From the NCBI RefSeq assembly GCF_006539185.1, contig NZ_BJMN01000040.1, positions 1 to 64,000 of the forward strand: a stretch of DNA of 64,000 nt, in the 5' to 3' direction. A program made the position numbers and the translations under genes. Below the pieces are notes generated by a model. That model made no database searches and was not told the origin of the DNA. It saw only the letters and a list, made by a program, of their open reading frames with translations. Below are positions 1 through 8,284 of this stretch, one piece after another. Position 1 is the first letter of the stretch. Every line of letters starts with the position of its first letter. Origin of the DNA: Streptomyces gardneri. GTDB lineage: Bacteria > Actinomycetota > Actinomycetes > Streptomycetales > Streptomycetaceae.

Positions 1-99
1 TGTAGGACACGGTCTAAGGGCTGTCCCGTGAACGATCTCCAGTGGGCGAGACTCGGTTCAGGCGCGCAGCTTCCTCGGAGGCTCTGCTCGTGTGCTGTT

Positions 100-417
100 T
101 CAGCCCCGGGCGGGGAAGTCGGGATGGTCGGCGTAGGGCGAAGCAAGGTCACGCAAGTTGTGGCATGGCCAGGGGTCGCGGGCGTGGCGGGCCAGGATGC
201 GCCGCTTGGCCTCGATCTCGCGCAAGACGCGGGCGGGGTCGTGGAGAGCCACATGCAAGGCAATCGTGGGGTGGAAGCCGGAGAGGTCGACCTGGCAGAA
301 GTCGACCGTGTGTCCGCGGGCAGACCACTCCCCGCATCCGTCACCGTCGCAGCGTCGGGCCAAGTCGGCCTCCTCATCCAGTCGCGCCTCAAGGAACCTC
401 ACCAGCTCTTCAGTCAT
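100..417 (-). CDS. DUF6221 family protein
   Basis: A 105-residue acidic protein starting MTEELVRFLEARLDEEADLA, with the hallmark HDPARVLREIEAKRRIL near residues 59-75. That motif is typical of the small DUF6221 proteins frequent in Streptomyces accessory DNA. The biochemical role of the family is unknown; there is no signal peptide or membrane segment. ATG at 417 gives the usual family N-terminus; an in-frame ATG 14 codons upstream is possible. The gene sits between the inverted repeats of a transposon remnant, in opposite orientation to the transposase fragment, so it may have moved as cargo. Confidence 0.75.
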   Translation of the reverse strand: MTEELVRFLEARLDEEADLARRCDGDGCGEWSARGHTVDFCQVDLSGFHPTIALHVALHDPARVLREIEAKRRILARHARDPWPCHNLRDLASPYADHPDFPARG

Positions 418-449
418 GGGGGCATTCTCGCGTTGTGCTGGGCACATGA

Positions 450-795
450 AATGGTCGTCGTGGTCGGCCGGCCGCTCGCCGGAAACCGCAACGACTGCAA
501 GGCATGGGAGGAATCCGGCGCCAAAGCCGCCGTCGGCAAGACCATGACGATCGCTGACGGCGGCTACCCCGGCACCGGACTCGTCATGCCCCACCGCCGC
601 CGCAAGGGCGAAGACCTGCCCGAGTGGAAGCAGTAGCACAACAAGTCCCACAAGCAGGTCCGGGCCCGCGTCGAGCACGTCTTCGCCCGCATGAAGACCT
701 GGAAGATCCTCCGCGACTGCGGCCTCAAAGGCGACGGCGTCCACCACGCCATGCTCGGCATCGCCCGGATGCACAACCTCGCCCGCGCCGGATAG
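450..795 (+). pseudogene. Transposase C-terminal fragment (IS5-like), with in-frame stop
   Basis: The reading frame encodes the C-terminal half of a DDE transposase: a GNRND-like segment, then DGGYPGTGLVMPHRRRKG and, after an in-frame TAG at 634-636, ARVEHVFARMKTWKILRDC with the catalytic Glu. The N-terminal half with the first Asp is missing and replaced by the DUF6221 gene. It is certainly inactive as a single protein. Confidence 0.8.
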
Positions 796-865
796 GACTG
801 CATGCCACACGGCAGCCAAGCATGTCCGAGCGACCTGGAGATCATTTACGGGACAACCCTTAGGG

Positions 866-1540
866 CATCCTGCTCGTCCTGCATACCGGGACCGCATGGG
901 AGTACCTACCGCAGGTGCTCGGCTTCGGCTCGGGCACGACGTGCCGGCGGCGCCCGGCCGAGTGGACCGAGGCCGGCGCGTGGCCCCGGCTCCACGAGGC
1001 TCTCTTGGCCGAGCTCCGCAGTGTGTGGATGCCCTGGACTTCTCCCTGACGGCGGTCGACGGCTCCCACGGCAGGGCGTTAGAAGGGGCTCCAAGACGGA
1101 ACGAAGTCCGGTCGACCGGGGCAGGACGGGCAGCAAACACCACTTGATCACTGATGCCGCCGGCGTCCCCCTCGCCGTCACCCTGACCGGCGCCAACCGC
1201 AACGACGTCACCCAGCTCATCCCGCTGCTCCAGGCAGTACCTCCCGTGCGGGGCAAACGTGGCTGACCTCGGCGCCGTCTCGACGCCGTGCTCGGTGACC
1301 GCGGCCACGACCACGACAAGTACCGCCGCCTCATCCGAGCGCTGGAAGTGAAGCCACTGATCGCGCGACGCGGCACCGAACACGGCGCCGGTCTCGGCAC
1401 TCAACGCTGGGTTGTCGAGCGTGCTTTCGCCTACTTGCGCTGGTTCCGCCGCCTGCGGATCCGCTGGGAGATCCGCGACGGCATCCACGAAGCCTTCCTC
1501 CCCGGGGACGCGCGCTCATCTTGGCGACACCTGTCACAGC
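866..1540 (+). pseudogene. IS5-family transposase, frameshifted and 5'-truncated
   Basis: Pieces of one IS5-family transposase lie in successive frames: GILLVLHTGTAWEYLPQVLG (from 866), LDFSLTAVDGSH, TGSKHHLITDAAGVPLAVTL, DRGHDHDKYRRLIRALEVK and RWVVERAFAYLRWFRRLRI. A stop near 1053 and at least two further frame changes break it. The N-terminus is lost exactly at the end of the preceding element (863), so that element probably inserted into or beside it. The C-terminal end decays near 1540. Confidence 0.85.
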
Positions 1541-1938
1541 CGGTCCGGGCCCTCGCCCTCCCGCAGTAGCCATTCCCGGACCGAAGGAGCTTGGTCGAGG
1601 AGCCGTCTGACCTGCATCCCTTCTTCGCGTGAGGTAACCCTCGGCAGCGGGGTGAAGTCGTCGGGAATCACATCCAGCAGGCTCAGCACGCGGTCTCCCG
1701 CACGCAGAGTGATCAGGAGTTCGCACCGCACTTGACGTGGAACGTCCGGGCGGTGGGACAGGCTGTGCCACAAGGTCGGCCACAGGTAGTGGGTGCCGTC
1801 GGGCGCTGCATTCGCTCGTACCCACGCCGGGTCCAACCGCTGGCTCAGGCGGAGGTCAACCGCCTGCTCCTCCAGTCTGAACAGCGAGACCGAATCGATG
1901 ACCTTCACCTCGCGAGGCAGCGGCTGTTCGAAGTCCAT
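1534..1938 (-). CDS. Conserved hypothetical protein
   Basis: A 134-residue soluble protein starting MDFEQPLPREVKVIDSVSLF. I recognise no domain. It contains Trp/Arg/His-rich central text (HYLWPTLWHSLSHRPDV) and an acidic-basic C-terminus (VREWLLREGEGPDRL). ATG 1938 is preferred over the longer frame to 2115, whose first 59 residues look like antisense to transposon DNA. The coding pattern is Streptomyces-like. It lies between two IS remnants and has no apparent operon partner. Function is unknown. Confidence 0.55.
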   Translation of the reverse strand: MDFEQPLPREVKVIDSVSLFRLEEQAVDLRLSQRLDPAWVRANAAPDGTHYLWPTLWHSLSHRPDVPRQVRCELLITLRAGDRVLSLLDVIPDDFTPLPRVTSREEGMQVRRLLDQAPSVREWLLREGEGPDRL

Positions 1939-2035
1939 CGCCCCATGCTGCCCGACAGCACCCCACGTCAGGCAGCCGACCCCAAAGAGACAGTTCTCAG
2001 ACCTCGTCGCACTCGGAGGGCTGAGCAGTCTGCGG

Positions 2036-2185
2036 TGGCCGTGGTCGAGCGCTTGGTGCCGGACGAGCTGCGGGAGGCTGGGTTTCCGCAGCCTGCACCG
2101 CCGGTACGAGCGCAAGTCCGAGCACTACCTAGCCTGTGCCGGGAACGCAGCCCTCATCTGCTGTCGCAGGCCGGCGGCCTGACGA
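2036..2185 (+). mobile_element. Internally deleted IS5-type remnant
   Basis: A short plus-strand relic joins the start of a transposase (VERLVPDEL) directly to its C-terminal tail (SLHRRYERKSEHYLA) within about 150 bp. The same two motifs mark the beginning and end of the near-complete element at 20038-20846, so this is an internal-deletion derivative of the same IS family. Confidence 0.75.
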
Positions 2186-2188
2186 TCG

Positions 2189-2611
2189 GTGGTCGCAGAT
2201 GGGACGATCCACAGCGTGATCGGATGGATGCACCACACCCCGCGCTGGGCGGTCATATCGGTCTGCGTCATTGCGTCCGCCCTGCTCTTCGTCGGCGCTT
2301 CTGCGCACGTCACCGACCTCCTCAGCCATGGTCTGCACCCGTATGACTGGGCACCGGACTGGCTCAACCTCTACTGGTCGTCGCTGGCGCTGTTCGACGC
2401 GCTCGCCGCCCTGTTCCTGATCAGGGGCAAACGTCGAGGAACCGACCTCACCTGCGCCATCATGGCGACCGACCTCGCCGCCAACTGGTACGCGGTCTAC
2501 GGCATCCAGCACAGCGACCTTGCCGCCCAGCCCGGCCTTCAACGACTGACCCTCTTCGCCGCAATCGTCCTGGGAACGGCGCCGTTCATCCGACGACACC
2601 TCACCCATTGA
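2189..2611 (+). CDS. Small integral membrane protein
   Basis: 140 residues with about four hydrophobic segments (for example AVISVCVIASALLFVGASA and LTLFAAIVLGTAPF), separated by short polar loops containing HPYDWAPDWLNLYW. No catalytic motif is recognised; the overall build resembles small DoxX-like or other unknown four-helix membrane proteins. GTG 2189 is the longest start; GTG 2216 or ATG 2228 would still keep every helix. The gene begins directly after an IS remnant. Role unknown. Confidence 0.6.
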   Translation: MVADGTIHSVIGWMHHTPRWAVISVCVIASALLFVGASAHVTDLLSHGLHPYDWAPDWLNLYWSSLALFDALAALFLIRGKRRGTDLTCAIMATDLAANWYAVYGIQHSDLAAQPGLQRLTLFAAIVLGTAPFIRRHLTH

Positions 2612-2842
2612 GATGTCGTCTCCGCCAACGGGCGTGGCCGGTCGGCCCGGGTGCCCTCGCCGCGGCCCGCCCCCCCGGCGCTCCGCACGGCTGGGACTCC
2701 TCAGAATTGGTCTCGGCGCCGGGAGAATCGGTCGGTCAGGCGGCGATGCGCACCGAAGAGGTAGGCCTACCGGTCGGCGCACCCCCCAGCGGGTGTGAAC
2801 CGCCACTCGGTGGGGGATCCGAGGCCTCAGGGGGTGGAACGC

Positions 2843-3724
2843 ATGAACGATGAGGGCCGCAGTATCGGGGAGTTACTCAAGGACGAGGCCGTTCGTGAGC
2901 GGCGCGGCGCGCTGCGCGGGTGGATCAGCGCCGCTGGGATCACCGTCCAGGACATCCTGTGCTGCGAGGACAGCTCGGGATTCGTCGGGCCCGGGCACGC
3001 AGACGGGTACACCGTGGTCCTGGCCCGGTCCGGCGGCTATCTCCGCCGGATCGCCGGCGAGGAGTTCTTCGTCGACGCGAGCGGCGGTTACCTCACCCGG
3101 CCGGGCGACGAACACCGGGTCGCCCACCCGATCGGCCCCGGTGACCGGTCCACCGAGATCCGGATCGGCGCCGCACTGTTCGCCGACCGGTTCGACGGCC
3201 CGCCGCTCTCCCGTCGCTTCACGGTCACCGGTGCCACCGACGTGCACCACCGCTCCCTGCTGGCTGCGGCACGGCGCGGGGCCGAGGACTTCGAACTGGG
3301 AGAGCGACTGCACCGGTTGCTCGACGACGTGGCCGCCTCCGCCGGACACTGGCGCACGGACACGAGCGGCCGCCCCGCCGCCGCCCTCGCCCACGCCCGA
3401 CTGGTCCGTGACGTCTGCGCCGTCCTGGCCGGCGGAACCCCGGGGCTCCTGCTCTCCCTGGAGGAGCTGGCCCGCGAGGTGGGGGTCTCGCCTCACCATC
3501 TCAGCCGCGTCTTCCGCGCCGTCACCGGTACGACCCTCACGCACCACCGCAACGAGCTGCGGGTCCGGGCCGTCCTGCACGCGCTTGAGGAGGGCGAGGG
3601 CAGCCTGCGCACCCTCGCGTACGCCTACGGATTCGCCGATCAGGCCCACCTGACCCGGGTCTGCCGCAGCCATACGGGGTGTGTCCCCAGCGCCTTGAGG
3701 GGTGTTCTCGCGGATCGCGCATGA
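2843..3724 (+). CDS. AraC-family transcriptional regulator
   Basis: 293 residues. The N-terminal half is a cupin-like ligand domain (VVLARSGGYLRRIAGEEFF, then GDEHRVAHP). The C-terminal ~95 residues form the double helix-turn-helix: LSLEELAREVGVSPHHLSRV as the first and LAYAYGFADQAHLTRVCRSH as the second. ATG 2843 is favoured because GGGGGTGG precedes it; an upstream ATG at 2795 adds 16 residues without family similarity. It is followed after 118 bp by a secreted hydrolase on the same strand, which may be its target. The ligand is unknown. Confidence 0.9.
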   Translation: MNDEGRSIGELLKDEAVRERRGALRGWISAAGITVQDILCCEDSSGFVGPGHADGYTVVLARSGGYLRRIAGEEFFVDASGGYLTRPGDEHRVAHPIGPGDRSTEIRIGAALFADRFDGPPLSRRFTVTGATDVHHRSLLAAARRGAEDFELGERLHRLLDDVAASAGHWRTDTSGRPAAALAHARLVRDVCAVLAGGTPGLLLSLEELAREVGVSPHHLSRVFRAVTGTTLTHHRNELRVRAVLHALEEGEGSLRTLAYAYGFADQAHLTRVCRSHTGCVPSALRGVLADRA

Positions 3725-3842
3725 ATGTCCAACGCCCCGGTGCGGGGCGCGCCGCAGACTGGCGGCGGCCGGAGACCCGGCCGGCGCCGTGCCCCCGCGG
3801 GTGTTGCACGGCGCTCCGTCTTCCTCGTGGGGGAACGCGACG

Positions 3843-5255
3843 ATGATCTTCCTGACCAGAGCCGGTACGGCCGTTGCGGCCGCCCTGGCGGCCATCGCGT
3901 GCGTGGGCTCCGCACCAGACGCCGTACCGGCCCCGTACCCCTCAGTCCCCACCGCCCCCGCCGCAGCCTCTGTCGCGGCATCAGGGCTCACCGATCCGCG
4001 TCCCTGCCCCGGACAGACCGACGTGACCTGCGCCGATCTCACCGTGCCTCTCGACCGTACGGGCGCCGTGCCGGGCACCCTGAAGCTCCGGACCGCGGTC
4101 TTCGGCACCGCCGACGCGCCCAGGGGGACGCTGCTCTTCCTCACCGGAGGCCCAGGCCAGCCGGGCGTCCCCTTCGTCCAGCGGATCCGCGAGCGGCTCC
4201 CCGAAGCCCTGGCCCAGTACCGGCTGGTGATGATCGACCAGCGCGGCACCGGCGACGCGGCGGTCGACTGCCCGGAGCTCCAGCGGGAGGTGGGCAGCAG
4301 CGACACCGTCGCCCCCACGCCCGGCGCCGTCACCGCCTGCGCCGAACACCTCGGCGTGAAGCGGAACTTCTACACCACCGCCGACACCGTGGCCGACCTG
4401 GAAGATCTGCGGCGCGCCCTCGGCGTGGGCTCCTGGACGCTCGACGGGGTCTCGTACGGCACGTTCACCGCCGGCCAGTACGCCCTGACCCATCCGCGTC
4501 GGGTCCGCAAGCTCGTCCTCGACTCCGTCGTACCGCTCGACGGTGCGGGCGTGCTGTACGAGGACGCCCTCGGCCACTCCGCGCAGGTGCTCCGCACCGC
4601 CTGCCGTGAGCAGGGGTGCCGGTTCGACCCGGCCCGCGACCTCGCGACGGTCGTCCGGCGCGACGGCAACGGGGTCGGTGTGTTCAACCTCCTCGTCATC
4701 GCGAGCATCATCGACCCGAAGCTCGACAACCCCCGGTTCGGCATCCTCGAGGCCATCCATGCCTCTGCCTCCGGTGACCGGGCCCGCCTCGACGGTCTCG
4801 TCGCCGGGTTCTCCGCGCCGTCCGATGAACCGCCTGCGGAGTTCAGCTCCGGACTGCATGCCGCGACGCTCTGTGCCGACTCCCGATGGCCGTGGGGCGA
4901 TGCGTCCGCGCCCGTCGAGGGACGGGAACGAGCCCTGAACCGGGCCGTCCAACGGATCCGGCCGGCGGCGGTGTGGCCGTTCGAGCGGGAGACGGCGGGC
5001 GCGCAGGGCATCCCGCGGACCTGCCTGCCCTGGCCCGCCTCGCGCCCCAACCAAGCCGCGCCCCGCCACACCCTGACGATGCCGGTGCTGATCCTCGCCG
5101 GCGACCGGGACCTGTCGACGCCGGTGCGATGGGCCCGCGACCTGGCGGCCGTAACCCCACGGTCCGAACTCGTCGTTCTCGCCGGGGCAGGCCACTCCAC
5201 CCAGAGCCGCAGCGACGGCGGGGCCCGGGCTGCCGAGACATTCCTGCTGCGCTAG
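3843..5255 (+). CDS. Secreted alpha/beta hydrolase, tripeptidyl aminopeptidase-like
   Basis: 470 residues. A hydrophobic signal peptide (residues 1-25, TRAGTAVAAALAAIACVG) predicts export. The fold is alpha/beta hydrolase with LTGGPGQPG (oxyanion), RGTGDA, the nucleophile elbow GVSYGTF, an acid in LILAGDRDLSTPVRWA and histidine in GAGHSTQS. This order matches the TAP/proline-iminopeptidase family, exported exopeptidases that cut N-terminal oligopeptides. GGGGGAA upstream of ATG 3843 supports the start. Substrate is inferred from family only. Confidence 0.88.
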   Translation: MIFLTRAGTAVAAALAAIACVGSAPDAVPAPYPSVPTAPAAASVAASGLTDPRPCPGQTDVTCADLTVPLDRTGAVPGTLKLRTAVFGTADAPRGTLLFLTGGPGQPGVPFVQRIRERLPEALAQYRLVMIDQRGTGDAAVDCPELQREVGSSDTVAPTPGAVTACAEHLGVKRNFYTTADTVADLEDLRRALGVGSWTLDGVSYGTFTAGQYALTHPRRVRKLVLDSVVPLDGAGVLYEDALGHSAQVLRTACREQGCRFDPARDLATVVRRDGNGVGVFNLLVIASIIDPKLDNPRFGILEAIHASASGDRARLDGLVAGFSAPSDEPPAEFSSGLHAATLCADSRWPWGDASAPVEGRERALNRAVQRIRPAAVWPFERETAGAQGIPRTCLPWPASRPNQAAPRHTLTMPVLILAGDRDLSTPVRWARDLAAVTPRSELVVLAGAGHSTQSRSDGGARAAETFLLR

Positions 5256-5298
5256 AGCGCTACGGACCGTGGAGGACTGTCTACGAACGCTTCCGGCA

Positions 5299-6250
5299 CT
5301 AGGTGTATTGCCTCGTTGGGTTGGGGACTCGGCTTGCGGGTGGTTTGCCTGCGAGTGCGGTGTGTCCGCGGTGGTGATGGTAGGAGTGGAGCCAGCCGGG
5401 GAACGCTTCGCGGCGTTCGATGTCCGACCGGTAGGGGCGGGCGTAGGCCCATTCGTCGAGCAGGGTGCGGTTGAAGCGTTCGACCTTGCCGTTGGTCTGG
5501 GGCCGGTAGGGCCGGGTTCGTTTGTGAGTGATCCCGGCCGCCGCCAGGCTGTCGCGCCAGTCGCGTGAGCGGTAGCAGGAGCCGTTGTCGGTCAGAACCC
5601 GTTCGACGGTGATCCCAGCGCCGGTGAAGAAGGCGTGGGCCCGTTGCCAGAAGGCGGTGGCGGTCTCCTTCTTCTTGTCCGCGTGGATCTCGCTGTAGGC
5701 GAGGCGGGAGTGGTCGTCGACGGCGGTGTGGAGGTAGCTGTAGCCGGCGTTCCTGCGGGTCTTGCGGCCCGCTTGCCGGCCCAGGACCTTGTGTCCGCCG
5801 CCGTCGGGGATGTTGCCGAGCTTCTTGATGTCGACGTGCACGAGCTCGCCGGGTTTCTCGCGTTAGTAGCTGCGTATGACGTGCCCGGTCGCGCGGTCGA
5901 GGTGGGTCAGGCGGGCCGGCCGGTAGCGGGTCAGGACGCGGTGGACGGTCGAGGGGACCAGGCCGAGCAGGTGGGCGATACGGGCCGGTCCCCAGCGGCG
6001 CAGGAGGCGGACCTTGATGATCCGGCGTTCGGTCCGGGTCGGTGTCCGGCGCGGCGTGTGATGGGGACGGCTGGAGCGGTCACCCATGCCCGCTTCGCCC
6101 AGGGCGCGGTAGCGGTCGGCCCATCGCTGGGCGGCAGTCGGTGAGACCTGGAAGCGTTCGGCGGCCCGGCGCAGGGGCCGGCCGTCCTCGACCACACAGC
6201 GGGCCGGACGCAGTCGGCCGGTCTCGGTCAGGGGTGCATTGCGGTGGGCA
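5299..6250 (-). pseudogene. IS481-family transposase with nonsense mutation
   Basis: One minus-strand frame covers a whole IS481-type transposase: an N-terminal helix-turn-helix (RNAPLTETGRLR, then GPARIAHLLGLVPSTVHRVL) and an rve integrase core (VHVDIKKLGNIPDGGG, VDDHSRLAYSEIHAD, LTDNGSCYRS, RTRPYRPQTNGKVERFNRTL). A single TAA at 5863-5865 (RSY-stop-REKPGELVH) splits it where relatives have Glu or another codon, so activity needs readthrough. The N-terminal start codon is not obvious. No clean terminal repeats were identified. Confidence 0.88.
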
Positions 6251-6317
6251 CGAGGGCCGTTCGGTCAGGTGTAGACGTCGTAATCCACACCGGACCGGAA
6301 GGCCTTCACCTGTTCAA

Positions 6318-6364
6318 GGGGTGTGACCCAGATACGGCAGAAACCCGCCAGAACTTGATCTTGG
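6318..6364 (+). repeat. Left terminal inverted repeat of Tn3-derived element
   Basis: 47 bp beginning GGGG, matching the reverse complement of 7887-7933 at all but one position (GGCAG here, GCCAG there). It is preceded by the target duplication TTCAA. Confidence 0.9.
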
Positions 6365-6393
6365 GTTGAGCCGGCGGTTTACCACGTCTTGCG

Positions 6394-6723
6394 TTGTGCT
6401 GTCGTGGCTACGGGCCTTCTGACTCGCGGCATGATCTCGGGCGGCACGATGCGGCGCGGGAGGAGGCGGCGTGGGCGGCGGAGCGGATGGACGCGGATGG
6501 AGATCAGCTGGCCCTGCTGCTGGCGTTGAAGTCGTACCAGCGGATGGGCCGGTTCCCGAGGCCGGAGGAGTATCCGGAGGCGGTGGTCGATTTCGTGCGC
6601 CGCGCGGTGGAGCTGCCGGAGGCTACGCCGGTTGTGGTGGGTGGTCGTACGGCGATGCGGAAGCGGCGGGCTGGTCTGCTTGCCGGGAATCGGATCGCCA
6701 TCAACGGGGTTGGTGGGGGATGA
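6394..6723 (+). pseudogene. Tn3-family transposase N-terminal fragment (DUF4158-like)
   Basis: About 109 codons including QLALLLALKSYQRMGRFPRP, EEYPEAVVDFVRRAVELPE and GRTAMRKRRA. This is the pattern of the DUF4158 N-terminal DNA-binding domain of Tn3-family TnpA (residues about 40-110 of a roughly 1000-residue enzyme). The reading frame runs inward from the left repeat and stops at a 37-bp tandem duplication. The rest of tnpA, with its DDE catalytic core, is absent. Assignment is by remembered family pattern, not alignment. Confidence 0.6.
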
Positions 6724-6767
6724 GCCGTTAATCGCCATCAACGGGGTTGGTGGGGGATGAGCCGTTA
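6694..6767 (+). repeat. Perfect 37-bp tandem duplication
   Basis: Two identical 37-bp copies (6694-6730 and 6731-6767), each starting ATCGCCATCAACGGGG and ending GAGCCGTTA. They lie between the truncated transposase and the oxidoreductase start and contain its upstream region, suggesting a slippage or rearrangement scar. Confidence 0.9.
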
Positions 6768-6777
6768 TTGGAGTGTC

Positions 6778-7788
6778 ATGCGAGCGATTCAGGTGTACGA
6801 AGTGGGCGGTCCCGAGGTGCTGCAGGAGGCCGAGGTGGACCAGCCGCGGCCGGGTCCGGGCGAGGCGATCGTGGAGGTCGCCGCATCCGGGGTCAACTTC
6901 CTCGACGTCTACCACCGCGAAGGCCGGTACAGCCTCCCGCTGCCCTTCACCCCGGGCGCTGAGGGCGCCGGCACTGTCGTCGAAGTTGGACCCGGCGTCG
7001 CTGACGTCGCAGTCGGGGACCGGGTCGGTTGGGTGGAGATTCCCGGCACGTATGCCGAGCGGGCCGTCGTGGACTCCTCCCGGCTGGTGCCGCTGCCCGA
7101 CGATATCGGCTTCGAGACAGCCGCCGCCGTGCTCCTTCAAGGCATGACCGCGCACTATCTCGTCAAGGACGCCTACCCGGTTCAGGGGGGCGACACGGTG
7201 CTCGTGCATGCTGCTGCTGGTGGCATGGGGCTGCTTTTGACCCAGCTCATCACCCATCTCGGCGGCAGGGTGATCGGCACGACGTCGACCACGGCGAAGG
7301 CCGAGCTGGCGAAGCGTGCCGGGGCCGCTGAGGTGATCCTTTCCTCCGCAGTCGACGATCTCGCAGCCGAGGTGAGGCGGCTCAACGGCGGTCAGGGACT
7401 GCCGGTTGTCTTCGACGGCGTCGGCGCGCACACCTTCGATGCGAGCCTCGCCAGCCTGCGAACCCGCGGCCATCTCGTGCTCTTCGGCGCGGCAAGTGGT
7501 GCCGTGCCGCCGTTTGATCCGATTCGGCTCGCCCATGGCGGTTCGCTGACCCTGATCCGGCCCAGCCTCGGGGACTTCATCGCCGATCGGTCCGAACTGC
7601 TCCGACGGGCCGCCGATGTGTTCGAGTGGGTGCGCTCCAAGGCGCTTGAGGTCACCGTAACGGGCCGCTACGCATTGTCCGAGGCCGCCCAGGCCCACAG
7701 CGATCTGGAGGCTCGGCGTACCACCGGCAAGCTGCTCGTCGTACTCGATGCGGCCGCTATTGGACGCCGCGAGGAGACGCAGAGCTGA
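6778..7788 (+). CDS. Zinc-independent MDR, NADPH:quinone oxidoreductase
   Basis: 336 residues, a typical length for QOR-type medium-chain reductases. An N-terminal GroES-like domain (IQVYEVGGPEVLQ, ASGVNFLDVYHREG, PGAEGAGTVVEVG) is followed by a Rossmann domain with LVHAAAGGMGLLLTQL (NADPH binding, residues about 140-160). Structural and catalytic zinc ligands are absent. It should reduce quinones or enones with NADPH in the cytosol. ATG 6778 has GGAG eight bases upstream and starts the conserved MRAIQVYE. It is the only intact gene of the Tn3-derived element and so probably cargo. Confidence 0.92.
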   Translation: MRAIQVYEVGGPEVLQEAEVDQPRPGPGEAIVEVAASGVNFLDVYHREGRYSLPLPFTPGAEGAGTVVEVGPGVADVAVGDRVGWVEIPGTYAERAVVDSSRLVPLPDDIGFETAAAVLLQGMTAHYLVKDAYPVQGGDTVLVHAAAGGMGLLLTQLITHLGGRVIGTTSTTAKAELAKRAGAAEVILSSAVDDLAAEVRRLNGGQGLPVVFDGVGAHTFDASLASLRTRGHLVLFGAASGAVPPFDPIRLAHGGSLTLIRPSLGDFIADRSELLRRAADVFEWVRSKALEVTVTGRYALSEAAQAHSDLEARRTTGKLLVVLDAAAIGRREETQS

Positions 7789-7802
7789 TCGCGGGTGACG
7801 AG

Positions 7803-7866
7803 GTCGGGGATCTTGGAGACTGAGATATCGAGGGCATGGCCGACCGTCATCGCCAAGATCCCCGAC
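7803..7866. repeat. Spaced 14-bp inverted repeat
   Basis: GTCGGGGATCTTGG (7803-7816) and its exact complement (7853-7866) are separated by 36 bp, just after the oxidoreductase and inside the right repeat of the Tn3-derived element. It could be a terminator stem or part of a resolution site; no resolvase gene is present. Confidence 0.6.
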
Positions 7867-7886
7867 AGCGTCAGGCACTCAGCAGG

Positions 7887-7933
7887 CCAAGATCAAGTTC
7901 TGGCGGGTTTCTGGCGTATCTGGGTCACACCCC
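7887..7933 (-). repeat. Right terminal inverted repeat of Tn3-derived element
   Basis: 47 bp ending CCCC, complementary to 6318-6364 with one mismatch, and followed by the target duplication TTCAA (7934-7938). Confidence 0.9.
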
Positions 7934-7939
7934 TTCAAG

Positions 7940-8284
7940 ATCCGTCAGCCGAGACCTGGCTCACCCGTCCACAACCTCCAGGTTGCCTTCGGCGTCGGCC
8001 TGGGCGAGGAGGGGGCGAAGACGCGGTCCCATGTGCCGTCGATCGCCCACGTCCGCAGTCAGCTGTATGTGCCCTTCCATGAGCCGAAACGCTCGGGGAG
8101 GTCCGTCCATGGTGTGCCGGTGCGGTACTTGAACGCGATCGCATCGATCACCTGCCGATGATCACGCCACCGCCCACCCGCTTCGGTGTCCGGTCCGGTA
8201 ACAACGGCTCGATCCGCGCCCACTGCACGTCCGTCAACGACACACATCAACCAGCGATCAGATGATTCGGAGAGAAATGGCCTA
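7940..8284 (-). pseudogene. IS5-family transposase, N-terminal half
   Basis: Minus strand reads GGRWRDHRQVIDAIAFKYRTG, then TPWTDLPERFGSWKGTYS, then in another frame PLLAQADAEGNLEVVDG. This is the N-terminal third of an IS5-family transposase with a frameshift. The outer end GGCCATTTCTCTCCGAATCA (complement of 8265-8284) looks like the element terminus. The C-terminal half is not adjacent: the Tn3-derived element lies immediately to the left. Confidence 0.8.

Larger units (their letters stand above)
14..863 (+). mobile_element. IS5-like element with DUF6221 gene inside its ends
   Basis: The two ends carry near-perfect 29-bp inverted repeats (14-42 and 835-863, 26 of 29 matching) that begin CTAAGGG(C/T)TGTCCCGT. 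Between them lie only the C-terminal half of a transposase (plus strand) and a DUF6221 gene (minus strand) where the N-terminal half should be. The element interrupts, or directly abuts, the next transposase pseudogene. A solo end of the same type recurs at 25500. An exact target duplication is not clear. The element cannot encode its own transposase. Confidence 0.75.
6318..7933 (+). mobile_element. Tn3-derived non-autonomous transposon
   Basis: A 1616-bp unit is bounded by 47-bp inverted repeats (46 of 47 identical) starting GGGGTGTGACCCAGATACG and flanked by perfect 5-bp direct repeats TTCAA (6313-6317 and 7934-7938). Repeats starting GGGG and a 5-bp duplication are the signature of Tn3-family transposition. 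Inside are only the N-terminal part of a Tn3-type transposase, a tandem 37-bp repeat, a complete quinone oxidoreductase gene and a possible recombination palindrome. It must have been mobilised by a transposase supplied elsewhere, or lost its own after insertion. Confidence 0.85.

Noticed and set aside
6379..7878. 499-codon minus-strand frame inside the Tn3-derived element
   Set aside because: Antisense to the complete quinone oxidoreductase and without domain-like text.
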